This document shows, in pieces, positions 7,615-17,248 of a stretch of DNA of 40,598 nucleotides. The translations under genes were made by a program, and so were the position numbers. The notes beneath the pieces were generated by a model. It searched no databases. It worked only from the letters and a program-made list of their open reading frames with translations, and had not been told where the DNA came from. Each line of letters starts with the position of its first letter. Within the stretch, counting starts at the first letter, position 1. Source of the DNA: an uncultured Alphaproteobacteria bacterium (lineage in GTDB: Bacteria; Pseudomonadota; Alphaproteobacteria; CAAHEQ01; UBA3637); the NCBI GenBank assembly GCA_949286245.1, contig CASECF010000083.1, forward strand, positions 1 through 40,598, given 5' to 3'.

Positions 7615-9381
7615 CTATCTGAGTTTAATATGTAATTCTCTCAGTTGTTTTTCGGTCACTTCGGAAGGAGCTTTCATCAACAAATCCATTCCCTGTTGAT
7701 TGAGTGGGAAAGCAATCACTTCTCGAATATAATCATCTTCCGTTAACAACATGACAAGACGATCAATCCCAAAAGCACACCCTCCGTGTGGCGGAGCACC
7801 AAACTTAAACGCATTTAATAAACCGGAGAATTTTTTCTCTACAACTTCGGGGCCGTATCCGGCAATTTCAAAAGCTTTGTACATAACATCCGGTCTATGA
7901 TTTCTGATCGCACCGGATAAAATTTCATATCCGTTGCAAACCATATCAAATTGATAGGCGTAAATATCCAAAGGATCTTTCGTTAAAAGAGCATCCATTT
8001 CCCCTTGTGGCATGGAAAACGGATTGTGAGAAAATTCAACAGAACCCGTTTCTTCATTCAGCTCAAACATTGGGAAGTCAACGATCCAACAGAAAATGAA
8101 TTGATCTTTATCAATCAAGTTTAATTCATTCCCTAAAAGTGTTCGAACTTGTCCTGCAAATTTAGCTGTTTTTTCACCCTTTCCGCAAACGAAGAAAACA
8201 CTGTCTCCTGTCTGAGCACCGGTTATTTCTTTTAATTCTTGAATACGACTCTCGTCTAAATTCTTGGCAATAGGGCCTTTATTCCCCTCTTCTGCAAAAG
8301 TTATATATCCCAATCCACCAAATCCGGATTCAACGGCGAAACCATTCATCTTGTCAAACCAACTTCTGGGTTTTGAGGCTGTTTGAGGTGTCTTAATTGC
8401 CCGAACAAAACCACCCTCTTCAACCTGTTTAGCGAATAATCCAAATTGAGAGCCTTTGAACACATTAGAAACCTCTTTAATTAACAAAGGATTTCTTAAG
8501 TCCGGTTTATCCGTTCCGTATGTGACCATTGACTCCTTGTAGGGAATATGAACAAAGGGAGCCGGAGAAACTTTTCTTGCACCGGCGAATTCTTCAAAAG
8601 CCCCTTGAATGATGGGTTCAACCGTAGCAAAAATCTCATCTTGCGTCACAAAAGACATTTCAATATCCAACTGATAGAATTCACCCGGAGACCGATCAGC
8701 CCGTGAATCTTCATCTCTAAAACAGGGGGCTATCTGAAAATATCTATCAAAACCAGAGACCATCAAAAGTTGTTTAAATTGTTGTGGGGCCTGAGGTAAG
8801 GCATAAAATTTTCCCGGATGTAAGCGAGACGGGACCAAAAAGTCACGGGCCCCTTCCGGAGAAGAAGATGTCAAAATAGGTGTCTGAAATTCGCTAAAAC
8901 CGGCCGCCCACATTCGTTGACGCAAAGTGCGAACGAATGCGTTGCGAAGTAAAATATTAGCATGCGGTCTTTCCCGTCTCAAATCTAAAAAGCGATAAGT
9001 TAATCTCTGTTCTTCCGATAGATCGGAACTATCGGCAACAACCTGAATGGGAAGAACATTTGCTTCTGATAAAACGGCAACATTCGAAACCTGTACTTCT
9101 ATTTCTCCGGTCGGCATTTTAGGATTGATTGTGTTTTCTGAACGCAGTACAACATGACCATCGATTGTGATAACAGATTCCGGACGAATTTTTTCAAGTA
9201 CCTCAAAACAAGGAGAAGCCGTATCCAATACGCATTGCGTAATGCCGTAATTGTCCCGCAAATCGATAAACAATAAATTTCCGTGATCTCTTTTCCGATG
9301 AACCCATCCGGACAAGCGAACCGTTTCATCGGCATTCCCTGCTCTTAAAGCGCCACAGGTATGCGTACGATATTGATGCAT
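7615..9381 (-). CDS. aspS: Aspartyl-tRNA synthetase (probably non-discriminating)
   Basis: A class IIb synthetase of 588 residues, the bacterial length. It has an N-terminal OB-fold anticodon domain (about 1-105), motif 2 [19 protein letters not shown] (about 222-240), the bacterial GAD insertion (about 290-420) and motif 3 [14 protein letters not shown] (about 533-546). In the anticodon domain the segment [15 protein letters not shown] has His33 where the discriminating E. coli enzyme has Leu. That His is associated with AspRS forms that also charge tRNA-Asn with Asp, later amidated by GatCAB. An AAAGGAG site lies before the ATG. It follows the M50-like gene and is closed by a strong terminator. 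Confidence 0.97.
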   Translation of the reverse strand: MHQYRTHTCGALRAGNADETVRLSGWVHRKRDHGNLLFIDLRDNYGITQCVLDTASPCFEVLEKIRPESVITIDGHVVLRSENTINPKMPTGEIEVQVSNVAVLSEANVLPIQVVADSSDLSEEQRLTYRFLDLRRERPHANILLRNAFVRTLRQRMWAAGFSEFQTPILTSSSPEGARDFLVPSRLHPGKFYALPQAPQQFKQLLMVSGFDRYFQIAPCFRDEDSRADRSPGEFYQLDIEMSFVTQDEIFATVEPIIQGAFEEFAGARKVSPAPFVHIPYKESMVTYGTDKPDLRNPLLIKEVSNVFKGSQFGLFAKQVEEGGFVRAIKTPQTASKPRSWFDKMNGFAVESGFGGLGYITFAEEGNKGPIAKNLDESRIQELKEITGAQTGDSVFFVCGKGEKTAKFAGQVRTLLGNELNLIDKDQFIFCWIVDFPMFELNEETGSVEFSHNPFSMPQGEMDALLTKDPLDIYAYQFDMVCNGYEILSGAIRNHRPDVMYKAFEIAGYGPEVVEKKFSGLLNAFKFGAPPHGGCAFGIDRLVMLLTEDDYIREVIAFPLNQQGMDLLMKAPSEVTEKQLRELHIKLR

Positions 9382-9412
9382 TCAATTCTCCTTTAAAAAA
9401 TAATACCGCATT

Positions 9413-9441
9413 AAAGTATCGAATTTTCAATTAAATTGCAA
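9413..9441 (-). promoter_or_regulatory. Possible aspS promoter
   Basis: On the minus strand TTGCAA (9436-9441) is spaced 17 bases from TACTTT (9413-9418), about 32 bases before the aspS start codon. Both boxes match the consensus only partly. It would give aspS a start separate from the two upstream genes. Confidence 0.35.
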
Positions 9442-9475
9442 GAATAATCTCAATAAAATTACCAAAAAATGTACT

Positions 9476-10150
9476 TTATTTGAGAAGCGTATGTGTAAAC
9501 ACCGAAACTTCTCTGATCAAATGTGAAAAATAAACTTCAAATCCACTCCATCCCCAAACGGCAAATGAAAAAAGAAGCCCATACACAATTAAATTAACTC
9601 CAGGCAAAAAAATCAAAGTGAATAAATAGCCTGCCTGTTTAAAATCTGTTTGTTTGGGGTGAATTTCCAAAATCGTTGAAATTAAATGATATCCGACCAT
9701 CATACCAAAAACAGACCAATAAAGATTGGGTAATACCTCCCCCGTTATCTTATAAACAATACTAAAAAGCATAACAACAAATGCAAAAGTCGGGAAAAAA
9801 TAAGGCGCTAACGTAATTAACCAATTACCGGGGCCATAAAAAGACATATATCCCCCCTTCCCTTGAAACACTTCCAGATTATGGGGTTTGTGAAATGTCA
9901 AAAGGGCAAAAAGCAAGTGTGTCACTTCATGCTCCGTAATAGCCAAAAAAGATCCGCTTAAGGCCGGAATAAATAAAAAAATCAAAATAGTTGCGATGAG
10001 AGGAAGAGCAAACCAAATAAGTAAGAACGACGTTGTGTTCTGGCTAATTAAAAGTAAATCAATCCGAAAAGCGGGATAAACACACAACAGCATTAAAAAA
10101 CCTATTGGCCATTTAATCCACCAAAGAACTTTGTTAATGAAATATTGCAT
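9476..10150 (-). CDS. M50B-like integral membrane zinc protease homolog
   Basis: A 224-residue polytopic membrane protein with about six hydrophobic segments. The second or third helix region contains TEHEVTHLLFALLTF; the HEVTH is an HExxH zinc-binding motif lying in or near a membrane segment, as in site-2-type (M50) metalloproteases. A GPGNWLITLAPYFFP stretch follows and the loop FQGKGGYMSFYGPGN fits the M50B-like family of unknown substrates. No clear distal NPDG-like motif was identified, so catalysis is likely but not proven. Its ATG directly abuts the stop of the upstream exported protein gene (TAG-ATG), so the two are surely co-transcribed and perhaps act together at the envelope. Confidence 0.75.
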   Translation of the reverse strand: MQYFINKVLWWIKWPIGFLMLLCVYPAFRIDLLLISQNTTSFLLIWFALPLIATILIFLFIPALSGSFLAITEHEVTHLLFALLTFHKPHNLEVFQGKGGYMSFYGPGNWLITLAPYFFPTFAFVVMLFSIVYKITGEVLPNLYWSVFGMMVGYHLISTILEIHPKQTDFKQAGYLFTLIFLPGVNLIVYGLLFSFAVWGWSGFEVYFSHLIREVSVFTHTLLK

Positions 10151-10870
10151 CTATTTTTGATCTCCTTGTGTGGAATGATCCGGATTTATTTGTGATAAGT
10201 AGATAGAAATATTTCCCAATACACCGGTATCAAATGTTCCCAAAACCAAAATAGGATTTTCGTACGGCTCTATTCTCGCAAAATAAAGGCTTAGTGCTCC
10301 CGGATGTTCTTTCATTCTTTGAAAAAACCATCCTTTTTTCTTTCCGGACAGAATATCAACGGAAACATCATATTTTTCTGCCATTCCTTCAAAAAACGTT
10401 TTATCGTTAGGGAGGAGCTCAACCGCGCCTTGATACGCCAATCTAATATTCATGTCCCTTTTCCCGTCCGATACCAAAAAAGAGCGATTTTTCCCTTTAA
10501 CTCTTTCATGCATCATAGCGGCCAAAATCGTCTGATAATCGATAAAATTCTGCTTTTCTTCAAAATTCCAAACTGTTCGAACAGGGGTTTCTTTTTTTAT
10601 GTTAATCATTGAAGATTGTTCAATAATATATTGATCTTTATTTATTTTTGCAGATGTATTGAATTGTGTCTTGGAATCTAAAAAAAACGACAACATCCCT
10701 CTTGTTTGAGAAACGGTTTGAAGAGTGGCTTTTTGGGGCGTTAAATCAACATCAATTCTAGCGGAAAGTAAATTCAACCCCATACCATAAGCGTTATAAT
10801 CAAGCTGATATATTACAGCCCCAACAGGATATGAAAAAAAGAACAAAAGTAGTAAAAAAATTATTTTCAT
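10151..10870 (-). CDS. Exported DUF3108-like protein
   Basis: A 239-residue protein with a clear signal peptide (MKIIFLLLLFFFSYPVGAVIY, cleavage probably after VGA). The mature part is beta-rich, starting YQLDYNAYGMGLNLLSARID, with alternating hydrophobic and polar residues and the late motif KYDVSVDILSGK. This order resembles DUF3108, a family of periplasmic or outer-membrane-associated proteins common in proteobacteria. No catalytic residues are apparent. It is the first gene of a unit with the M50-like protein (stop and start adjacent) and is divergent from rmuC with about 60 bases between the start codons. Function is unknown. Confidence 0.7.
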   Translation of the reverse strand: MKIIFLLLLFFFSYPVGAVIYQLDYNAYGMGLNLLSARIDVDLTPQKATLQTVSQTRGMLSFFLDSKTQFNTSAKINKDQYIIEQSSMINIKKETPVRTVWNFEEKQNFIDYQTILAAMMHERVKGKNRSFLVSDGKRDMNIRLAYQGAVELLPNDKTFFEGMAEKYDVSVDILSGKKKGWFFQRMKEHPGALSLYFARIEPYENPILVLGTFDTGVLGNISIYLSQINPDHSTQGDQK

Positions 10871-10930
10871 TTTAAACTTCCTTTGCTAGAATATAAGAGA
10901 TTTTTAAAAAAAAGAAAAGGTATTTCTGAA

Positions 10931-12097
10931 ATGCTCTTACAATTTATTGCCTGTTTACTTGTTTTTATTGCGTTATTGATGGTTATTTTACTGGTTCGTA
11001 GTTATTTGAATACTTCTCCCCATCAGTTGAATGAAAATTTAGAAAGATTGGAGAGACTCAATAGATCAGAATCAATGAATTTACGTCAAGAATTGGGAAA
11101 ATCTCTCTTGCAATTTAATGATTCCATTCGACAAACGGTAGAGGATCGCTTTGATCGTCTAAGAGATGAAAACTCTCAAAAATTAGAGCAAATGAGAGCA
11201 ACTGTTGATGAAAAATTACATGAAACATTAGAGAAACGATTAAATGACTCTTTTGCACAGGTTTCCGAACGTCTTGAAAAGGTTCATCAGGGTTTAGGTG
11301 AAATGCAATCTCTAGCCTCGGATGTCGGTGGACTTAAAAGAGTTTTAACGAATGTTAAGACCAGAGGAACTTGGGGCGAAGTACAGCTTGGGAGTTTATT
11401 GGAACAGCTTTTATCACCGGATCAATTTGTTAAAAATGCCCATATCAAAGAAAACTCAGCCGAAGTCGTTGAATTTGCCGTACGACTGCCGGATGGAGAC
11501 GTTTTGATTCCGATTGATTCCAAATTTCCGATTGAAGACTACGAACGATTGATTGACGCTTCGGAAAAAGCCGATCCCACTCTTTTGGTACAAGCCTCCT
11601 CTGATTTGGAAAAAAGAATTAAGACAGAAGCCAAAAGAATTAGCGACAAATATATTTATCCTCCGAAAACAACGGATTTTGCCATTCTGTTTCTCCCAAC
11701 TGAAGGTCTTTATGCCGAAGTGATGAAACGTCCCGGATTGGCTGCAGAGATCCAACAAAAATTTCGTGTCTCTATTGCGGGTCCCAGTACGTTAGGGGCT
11801 TTTTTGAACTCGCTTCAAATGGGATTTAGAACACTGGCTATTCAAAAACGATCCGGTGAAGTATGGCAAGTTTTAAATGAAGTCAAAACAGAATTCGAAA
11901 AATATGCTCTTTGGATCGAAAAAGTCAAAAAAAATATTGAGTTGGCCCATAAATCCATAGATGAGGCGGAAACCAGAACACGGGCGGTCAACAGACGCCT
12001 TCGCTCTGTCGAAACACATATTTCCGCTCCTAACCGACTTTTCCATGAAAACGGATTAAACTCACTCCCCTCTTCTATCAATGAAGAATCATCATGA
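10931..12097 (+). CDS. rmuC: DNA recombination protein RmuC homolog
   Basis: A 388-residue protein with an N-terminal membrane anchor (about 4-25), a long coiled coil (about 35-120) and the RmuC nuclease-like domain (about 130-350). The domain includes GTWGEVQLGSLLEQLLSPDQF, LPIDSKFP-type residues (VLIPIDSKFPIEDYERL) and FLPTEGLYAEVM, typical of RmuC. The family limits inversion at short inverted repeats and is thought to act on DNA ends. An ATG at 10931 with AAAAGG upstream is preferred to the TTG at 10883, which would add residues before the membrane anchor. It is divergent from the DUF3108 gene. The first catalytic acidic residues were not mapped individually. Confidence 0.93.
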   Translation: MLLQFIACLLVFIALLMVILLVRSYLNTSPHQLNENLERLERLNRSESMNLRQELGKSLLQFNDSIRQTVEDRFDRLRDENSQKLEQMRATVDEKLHETLEKRLNDSFAQVSERLEKVHQGLGEMQSLASDVGGLKRVLTNVKTRGTWGEVQLGSLLEQLLSPDQFVKNAHIKENSAEVVEFAVRLPDGDVLIPIDSKFPIEDYERLIDASEKADPTLLVQASSDLEKRIKTEAKRISDKYIYPPKTTDFAILFLPTEGLYAEVMKRPGLAAEIQQKFRVSIAGPSTLGAFLNSLQMGFRTLAIQKRSGEVWQVLNEVKTEFEKYALWIEKVKKNIELAHKSIDEAETRTRAVNRRLRSVETHISAPNRLFHENGLNSLPSSINEESS

Positions 12098-12151
12098 TCC
12101 TTAAAATATAAAAAACAAATAAATTATAAATAATTATTTTATATTATTATA

Positions 12152-12346
12152 TTATAACTTTAAGTATTTTTGAATGCCTCCATTATGATTTGTGCAAGAG
12201 AGCTTATCACGATTTATATGTTTTACTGAGCTATTAAGCCAACGTTGCGTATAATTTTCGGAAGTTGTACCTTCATTAGGTTTAGGAGTAGTGGATTTCT
12301 TCTCATAAGGCGGGATCATAGCAACATAATTTTCTTGATCTCTCAT
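12152..12346 (-). CDS. Possible small hypothetical protein (64 aa)
   Basis: The only reading frame in the 320-base gap between rmuC and mfd, where two genes converge. The product is hydrophilic, Asn/Thr/Lys-rich, with two Cys and no membrane helix or known motif. No good Shine-Dalgarno sequence precedes the ATG. It could be a chance frame; nothing else is seen in the gap apart from AT-rich DNA. Confidence 0.25.
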   Translation of the reverse strand: MRDQENYVAMIPPYEKKSTTPKPNEGTTSENYTQRWLNSSVKHINRDKLSCTNHNGGIQKYLKL

Positions 12347-12420
12347 ATACGTTCATTTTTGATTTTGATAAAAAATCATACACTATTCATAATTGAACTT
12401 TTTGAATTAAAAAAATAATT

Positions 12421-15400
12421 TTAGGAGATTGTTTTTTTCTGAGAAGCTATATCAGCTAATTTGGAAATAATCTTTTTGACTCCTTCCAATCGATCAGCCA
12501 TGGCATTCCAAGGTCGCATGACAATAATCTTTTGATCCGGTCTGATTTTAATTGTTCCCATTTGAGATGAAATAAAATCAATCAAGCCGGCCGGATTTGG
12601 AAAAGTATTTTCATAAAATGAAATATTAGCCCCTTTAGGACCGGCATCCAAACGCTCAATATGAGCTGTCTTAGCTAAAATTTTTAATTGAATGGTCATA
12701 AGTAAATTATCCACTTCTTTGGGATAATTTCCAAATCGATCGATCAGCTCGGCTCTCAAAGAATCTATTTCAGCGAGTGTTTCAATATGGCTAATTCTAT
12801 TATACAGTGTCATACGCACTTCTAAATCAGAAATATATGTTTCCGGAATTAAAACAGGCAATCCCACAAATATTTGAGGAGAATATTCGGTTGAGAGTTC
12901 GGTTTTACCTTCCGACTTTGCTTTTAATGTTAAAATAGCTTCTTTCAGCATTTTTTGATATAAAGCAATTCCAACTTCTCTAATATGACCCGACTGTTCA
13001 TTTCCAAGTAAATTTCCGGCACCACGAATATCTAAATCATGACTGGCCAGAGCAAACCCAGCCCCGAGGCTATCCAGAGTCTGCATAACAGTCAATCGTT
13101 TTTGAGCTGTCTCACTTAATCGTTTATCGGGCATTGTTGTTAAATAGGCATAGGCTCTTAATTTCCCACGACCGACACGACCCCTGAGTTGATATAACGC
13201 CGCCAATCCGAACATATCAGCACGATAAACGATAATTGTATTGACAGAAGGAATATCCAAGCCGGATTCGACAATGCTTGTGGCAACCAAAACATCATAC
13301 ATTTTATCAGCAAATCCGATCATAATTTTTTCAAGTTGTGCGGGGGGCATTTGACCATGAGCTTCAACAACCCGAATATCCGGCAAAAGTTTTTTCAGAA
13401 TATCTCTTATTTCCGCCATATCTGATATTCTGGGACACACAAAAAAAGTTTGTCCGCCTCTAAAATGCTCTCTTAAAATAGCTTCTTTTATAATAACAGG
13501 ATCAAAAGAAGATACAAACGTTTTAACAGCCAATCGGTCTATCGGCGGTGTTGCAATAATGGAAAGTTCTCTGACGCCTGATAAAGAGAGTTGCAACGTT
13601 CTCGGAATGGGAGTTGCCGTAAGAGTTAAAACATGAACACCTTGTTTGATCTCCTTTAAACGCTCTTTATGAGAAACACCGAAATGTTGTTCTTCATCAA
13701 TAATAACAAGACCCAAATTTTTAAAACGGATTGTTTTTGACAAAAGCGCATGAGTGCCAATTACAATATCAAGTGTTCCTTCTTCCAGCTCTTTATGTAT
13801 TTTTTGAGCAGTGTGATAAGAAACCAATCTGGACAATCCGGCAACACGAATGGGAAAGCCTTTGAAACGTTCCGTAAAATTTTGAGCATGTTGCCGTGCC
13901 AAAAGAGTTGTCGGAGCAATCACGGCGACCTGATATCCGGCCATGGCCACTAAAAATGCAGCTCTTAAAGCCACTTCCGTTTTTCCAAAACCAACATCCC
14001 CACAAACAAGTCGATCCATTGGTTTCCCTTGAGCTAAATCCTCTTCAATCTCCCGAATTGTTCTTAATTGATCCTCGGTTTCATTATAAGGAAACCGAGC
14101 ACAAAATTCTTGATAAACACCATGAGGAGGTAGAATATGTTCGGTTTTATTAAGAGCACGCATAGACGCGGTTTGAATAAGATGTTCCGCCATAGCAAAC
14201 AGATCTTTCTTAACTCGTTCTTTGCGTGTTGCAAAAGAAATTCCTCCCAACTTATCTAAAGAGGCATTTTCCGATCCGTATCGTGAAAGAACATCCGCAT
14301 TTTCAACAGGAACAAAGAGCTTGTCATCTCCTTCATACATGATTTCCAAGCAATCATGAAGAGCTTCTCCGATATTAAGAGTAATCAATCCTTGAAACCG
14401 TCCGATACCATGAAGTTGATGGACAACTAAATCTCCTTTATTCAAAGTTGTCACATCTGTTATAAAGTCACTATTTTTTCGTCTTTTCGGCGGTCGAATA
14501 ATTCGCTCCCCTAAAATATCTGTTTCGGTCAAAACAATAAATTCATTATTCGAAAAACCCTTTTCAAACGGAGTGATTAAAAGACTGGGCGCCTTCTGTA
14601 AAGCTTCTTGCCAATTTTCGGCCTCATATAAAGAAATTCCTTTGCCTCGTAGCAGACCGGACAATCGCTGACAAGATCCGTAAGAAGTTGCCGCAATAAT
14701 TATTTTTCGTTTTTCATTGTTAATAAATGAAACCACCTGATCAAAAAGCTCCGTCATGTCTCGAACTCGAATATCGATAAAATCATGTCCGGCTCTTCCG
14801 CCCAAATCATGAAAACTTGGCTCCACAAAAGGTGAAAAATTTAATGTATTAAATGAAGATATCTTATTATCTATTTGTTTTTTATTCATAAAGAATAAAT
14901 CAGGAGGAATGGGATAATAAGGTTTTATCATATGAGGAAGAGAATCTTTAAGAGCAGTTAAACGTGCTTGATAATATTCTTCAATTTGTTCTATTCGGTG
15001 TTGAAGGGCTCCTTCCCATTGAAAATCAAATGATAATGTAAAATGTGTCAAATAATCGAAAAAAGAGCTCATGTGGTCATAAAAAAGAGGTAAATAATGT
15101 TCAACTCCTTGAATATAACGGCCATTTGAAACGGATTCGTAAATGACATCATCCATACCTCGCTCAAACAAGGATCTGTATTTCGAACGAAACAATGAAA
15201 TAGATTCGGGTGAAAATTGAAACTCCATAACCGGTTTTAAAGAAAATCCTTTTATCGTTCCGATTGTCCTTTGGGTCAACGCATCAAAAGACTTTATAGA
15301 ATCAACAATATCTCCAAAAAAGTCAACACGAATGGGATTTTTATATCCGGAAGGGAAAAGGTCAATCAATCCGCCTCGAACGGCGAATTCACCAACTTCC

Positions 15401-15855
15401 ATAACCGTATCTGTTGTCCGATATCCGTTTTTAACCAGAAAGAGTTTTAAATCGTCAAAACAAATTGATTGTCCTTCTTGAATCAAAAAAGAACTGTTTG
15501 TAAAAAACGAAACAGGCGGAAGCAGTTGTATAACAGCCGAAACAGTTGTTAAAACAAGTTTGGGTTTATATGTTTTTTCCTCATTGGAAAGTCGGATCAG
15601 TGTATCAATTCTTTGCCCCGTAATATCGGGCAAAGGAGCCGATCTGTCATAGGGTACGGTATCCCAAGCAGGGAACACAAGGACCTCAATATTCGGATCA
15701 ATAATTTTTATGGCCTCTTGCAAAAACGACATCCTTGAATCATCGCGTGCAATATGACAAATTCGTCCGTGTTTTTTTGTTAATCGAGCCAATTGAACGG
15801 CATCATATCCGCTGGGTGTTCCACAATAGTTGATGTGTTCTATTTGATCCGTCAT
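12421..15855 (-). CDS. mfd: Transcription-repair coupling factor Mfd
   Basis: An ATP-driven DNA translocase of 1144 residues, normal for the family. It removes RNA polymerase stalled at DNA damage and recruits UvrA. The UvrB-like N-terminal domains (about 1-340, with FPAWDTVPYDRSAP) are followed by an RNA-polymerase-interacting domain (about 470-540, with LNKGDLVVHQLHGIGRFQGL), then the helicase core with Walker A GDVGFGKTE (about 615-623), DEEQHFG (about 719), TATPIPRTLQ and the GRVGRGK motif VI. The C-terminal TRCF domain (about 1000-1110) closes it. It starts 12 bases after trkA in the same operon. Confidence 0.98.
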   Translation of the reverse strand: MTDQIEHINYCGTPSGYDAVQLARLTKKHGRICHIARDDSRMSFLQEAIKIIDPNIEVLVFPAWDTVPYDRSAPLPDITGQRIDTLIRLSNEEKTYKPKLVLTTVSAVIQLLPPVSFFTNSSFLIQEGQSICFDDLKLFLVKNGYRTTDTVMEVGEFAVRGGLIDLFPSGYKNPIRVDFFGDIVDSIKSFDALTQRTIGTIKGFSLKPVMEFQFSPESISLFRSKYRSLFERGMDDVIYESVSNGRYIQGVEHYLPLFYDHMSSFFDYLTHFTLSFDFQWEGALQHRIEQIEEYYQARLTALKDSLPHMIKPYYPIPPDLFFMNKKQIDNKISSFNTLNFSPFVEPSFHDLGGRAGHDFIDIRVRDMTELFDQVVSFINNEKRKIIIAATSYGSCQRLSGLLRGKGISLYEAENWQEALQKAPSLLITPFEKGFSNNEFIVLTETDILGERIIRPPKRRKNSDFITDVTTLNKGDLVVHQLHGIGRFQGLITLNIGEALHDCLEIMYEGDDKLFVPVENADVLSRYGSENASLDKLGGISFATRKERVKKDLFAMAEHLIQTASMRALNKTEHILPPHGVYQEFCARFPYNETEDQLRTIREIEEDLAQGKPMDRLVCGDVGFGKTEVALRAAFLVAMAGYQVAVIAPTTLLARQHAQNFTERFKGFPIRVAGLSRLVSYHTAQKIHKELEEGTLDIVIGTHALLSKTIRFKNLGLVIIDEEQHFGVSHKERLKEIKQGVHVLTLTATPIPRTLQLSLSGVRELSIIATPPIDRLAVKTFVSSFDPVIIKEAILREHFRGGQTFFVCPRISDMAEIRDILKKLLPDIRVVEAHGQMPPAQLEKIMIGFADKMYDVLVATSIVESGLDIPSVNTIIVYRADMFGLAALYQLRGRVGRGKLRAYAYLTTMPDKRLSETAQKRLTVMQTLDSLGAGFALASHDLDIRGAGNLLGNEQSGHIREVGIALYQKMLKEAILTLKAKSEGKTELSTEYSPQIFVGLPVLIPETYISDLEVRMTLYNRISHIETLAEIDSLRAELIDRFGNYPKEVDNLLMTIQLKILAKTAHIERLDAGPKGANISFYENTFPNPAGLIDFISSQMGTIKIRPDQKIIVMRPWNAMADRLEGVKKIISKLADIASQKKTIS

Positions 15856-15867
15856 AAAAATTTGATC

Positions 15868-17235
15868 CTAAAAAAAAGAAAATCCTACCGTAAATAATTT
15901 TTCAGCTTCATGAACCTTTCCTCGTTCTACGAATAAGATAACGATATCTTTGTCCTGAACAATCAAATCTTTATCAGGAGTTAAAAATAAATTTCTTCTG
16001 ATAATTCCACCAATAATAATTCCTTTTGGTATCTTAATTTTTCCCAATGGATGTTTTGTAATTTTAGAAGTGGCCAATGCTTCTATTTCCAGAACTTCTC
16101 CTATTCCCGACTGGATAAAATAATCATTTTTGACACGCCCTTTTCGAATATGTTGTAAAATAGAAGAAACCAAAACAGCATTGGGATCAATCGTGGTATC
16201 AATTCCAAGTCCAGTTAACAGCTCCGTATAAAGCGGATTGTGAATAAGGGCACAAGTTCGTTCAATTCCGTTTCTCTTTGCCAACAGAGAAAGCAAAATG
16301 TTGCTTTCATCTGCTTGTGTGGTTGCGATGGCGATTTTATAAGTACTAAAATTAAGTTCATCAACCAATGTTTCATCCAATCCGTCTCCGTTAATGACAA
16401 GTGTATTTTGGAGTTTTTCTGCCAAAAAATGAGCCCGTTCTTCTTTTTGTTCAATAAGTGTCACTTCATGTGTGACGGTATCTGTTTCCAGTGCCTTTGC
16501 CAGTTGAAAACCAACTTTCCCCCCTCCAAAAATCAACATGTATTTCGGTAGAGCGACATCATATCCGAATAAATTAAGAATATATTCGGATTTTTCGGTT
16601 GGAACCACAAAATAAATTTCATCTCCCAAACGGATTACCGCATCATCCAGATCGATCAAAGTATGGCGTCTTTTAACAGCTAAAATACGCACATCGTTTC
16701 CGGATCCCATTTGTTGAATTTCATCTATTTTGTGTCCTAATATTGTTGCACTTTTCTTACATTTCAATCCAATCAGTTTAACCAATCCCTCTCCCAAGCT
16801 AATCATGTCAACAGATCCCGAAACAGAAAGTGTTTGAATAATTCGATTAGCGGTTTCTATCTCCGGAGATAAAACAGCATTAATTTCCTGTGATTGCAAA
16901 AATGATTTATATCGTTGTGATAAATATTCTGTTGAAGAAATACGTGCGATTCTTTTTTGAATATTAAAAACAGATCTCGCTACACCGCATGCGACAATAT
17001 TGGTTTCGTCAGAGCCCGTAACGGCCAAAAAAATATCGGCATGATCAGCTCCCGCCTTTTCTAAAATAGCCGGATAGGCTGATGAGCCTTCTATTGTTTG
17101 TATATCAAGTTGTTCACTTAAATTTCCCAAATTTTCCTTGTCTTTATCGATTAAAACAATATCATTATTTTCGGCTCTTAAATACTTTGCTAACGAAACT
17201 CCTATCTGACCGGCTCCGGCAATAATGATTTTCAT
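15868..17235 (-). CDS. trkA: Trk potassium uptake regulatory subunit TrkA
   Basis: A 455-residue cytoplasmic NAD(H)-binding protein that gates a TrkH/TrkG-type potassium channel. It is a duplicated RCK protein. The first Rossmann fold begins MKIIIAGAGQIGVSLAKYL with the acidic strand end VLIDKD; the second begins near residue 230 with MLIFGGGKVGFQLAKAL. Each is followed by an RCK-C domain (one carries DEIYFVVP, the other KDIVILFVERGK). The length matches E. coli TrkA (458). No trkH is present in the window, so the membrane partner must be elsewhere. The gene lies between dus and mfd with gaps of only 13 and 12 bases, so they share a transcript. Confidence 0.96.
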   Translation of the reverse strand: MKIIIAGAGQIGVSLAKYLRAENNDIVLIDKDKENLGNLSEQLDIQTIEGSSAYPAILEKAGADHADIFLAVTGSDETNIVACGVARSVFNIQKRIARISSTEYLSQRYKSFLQSQEINAVLSPEIETANRIIQTLSVSGSVDMISLGEGLVKLIGLKCKKSATILGHKIDEIQQMGSGNDVRILAVKRRHTLIDLDDAVIRLGDEIYFVVPTEKSEYILNLFGYDVALPKYMLIFGGGKVGFQLAKALETDTVTHEVTLIEQKEERAHFLAEKLQNTLVINGDGLDETLVDELNFSTYKIAIATTQADESNILLSLLAKRNGIERTCALIHNPLYTELLTGLGIDTTIDPNAVLVSSILQHIRKGRVKNDYFIQSGIGEVLEIEALATSKITKHPLGKIKIPKGIIIGGIIRRNLFLTPDKDLIVQDKDIVILFVERGKVHEAEKLFTVGFSFF

Positions 17236-17248
17236 TTTGTCTCCTCCC

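Noticed and set aside
10883-10930. Upstream TTG start for rmuC
   Set aside because: It would add 16 basic residues before the membrane anchor and has no ribosome-binding site; the ATG at 10931 has AAAAGG upstream.
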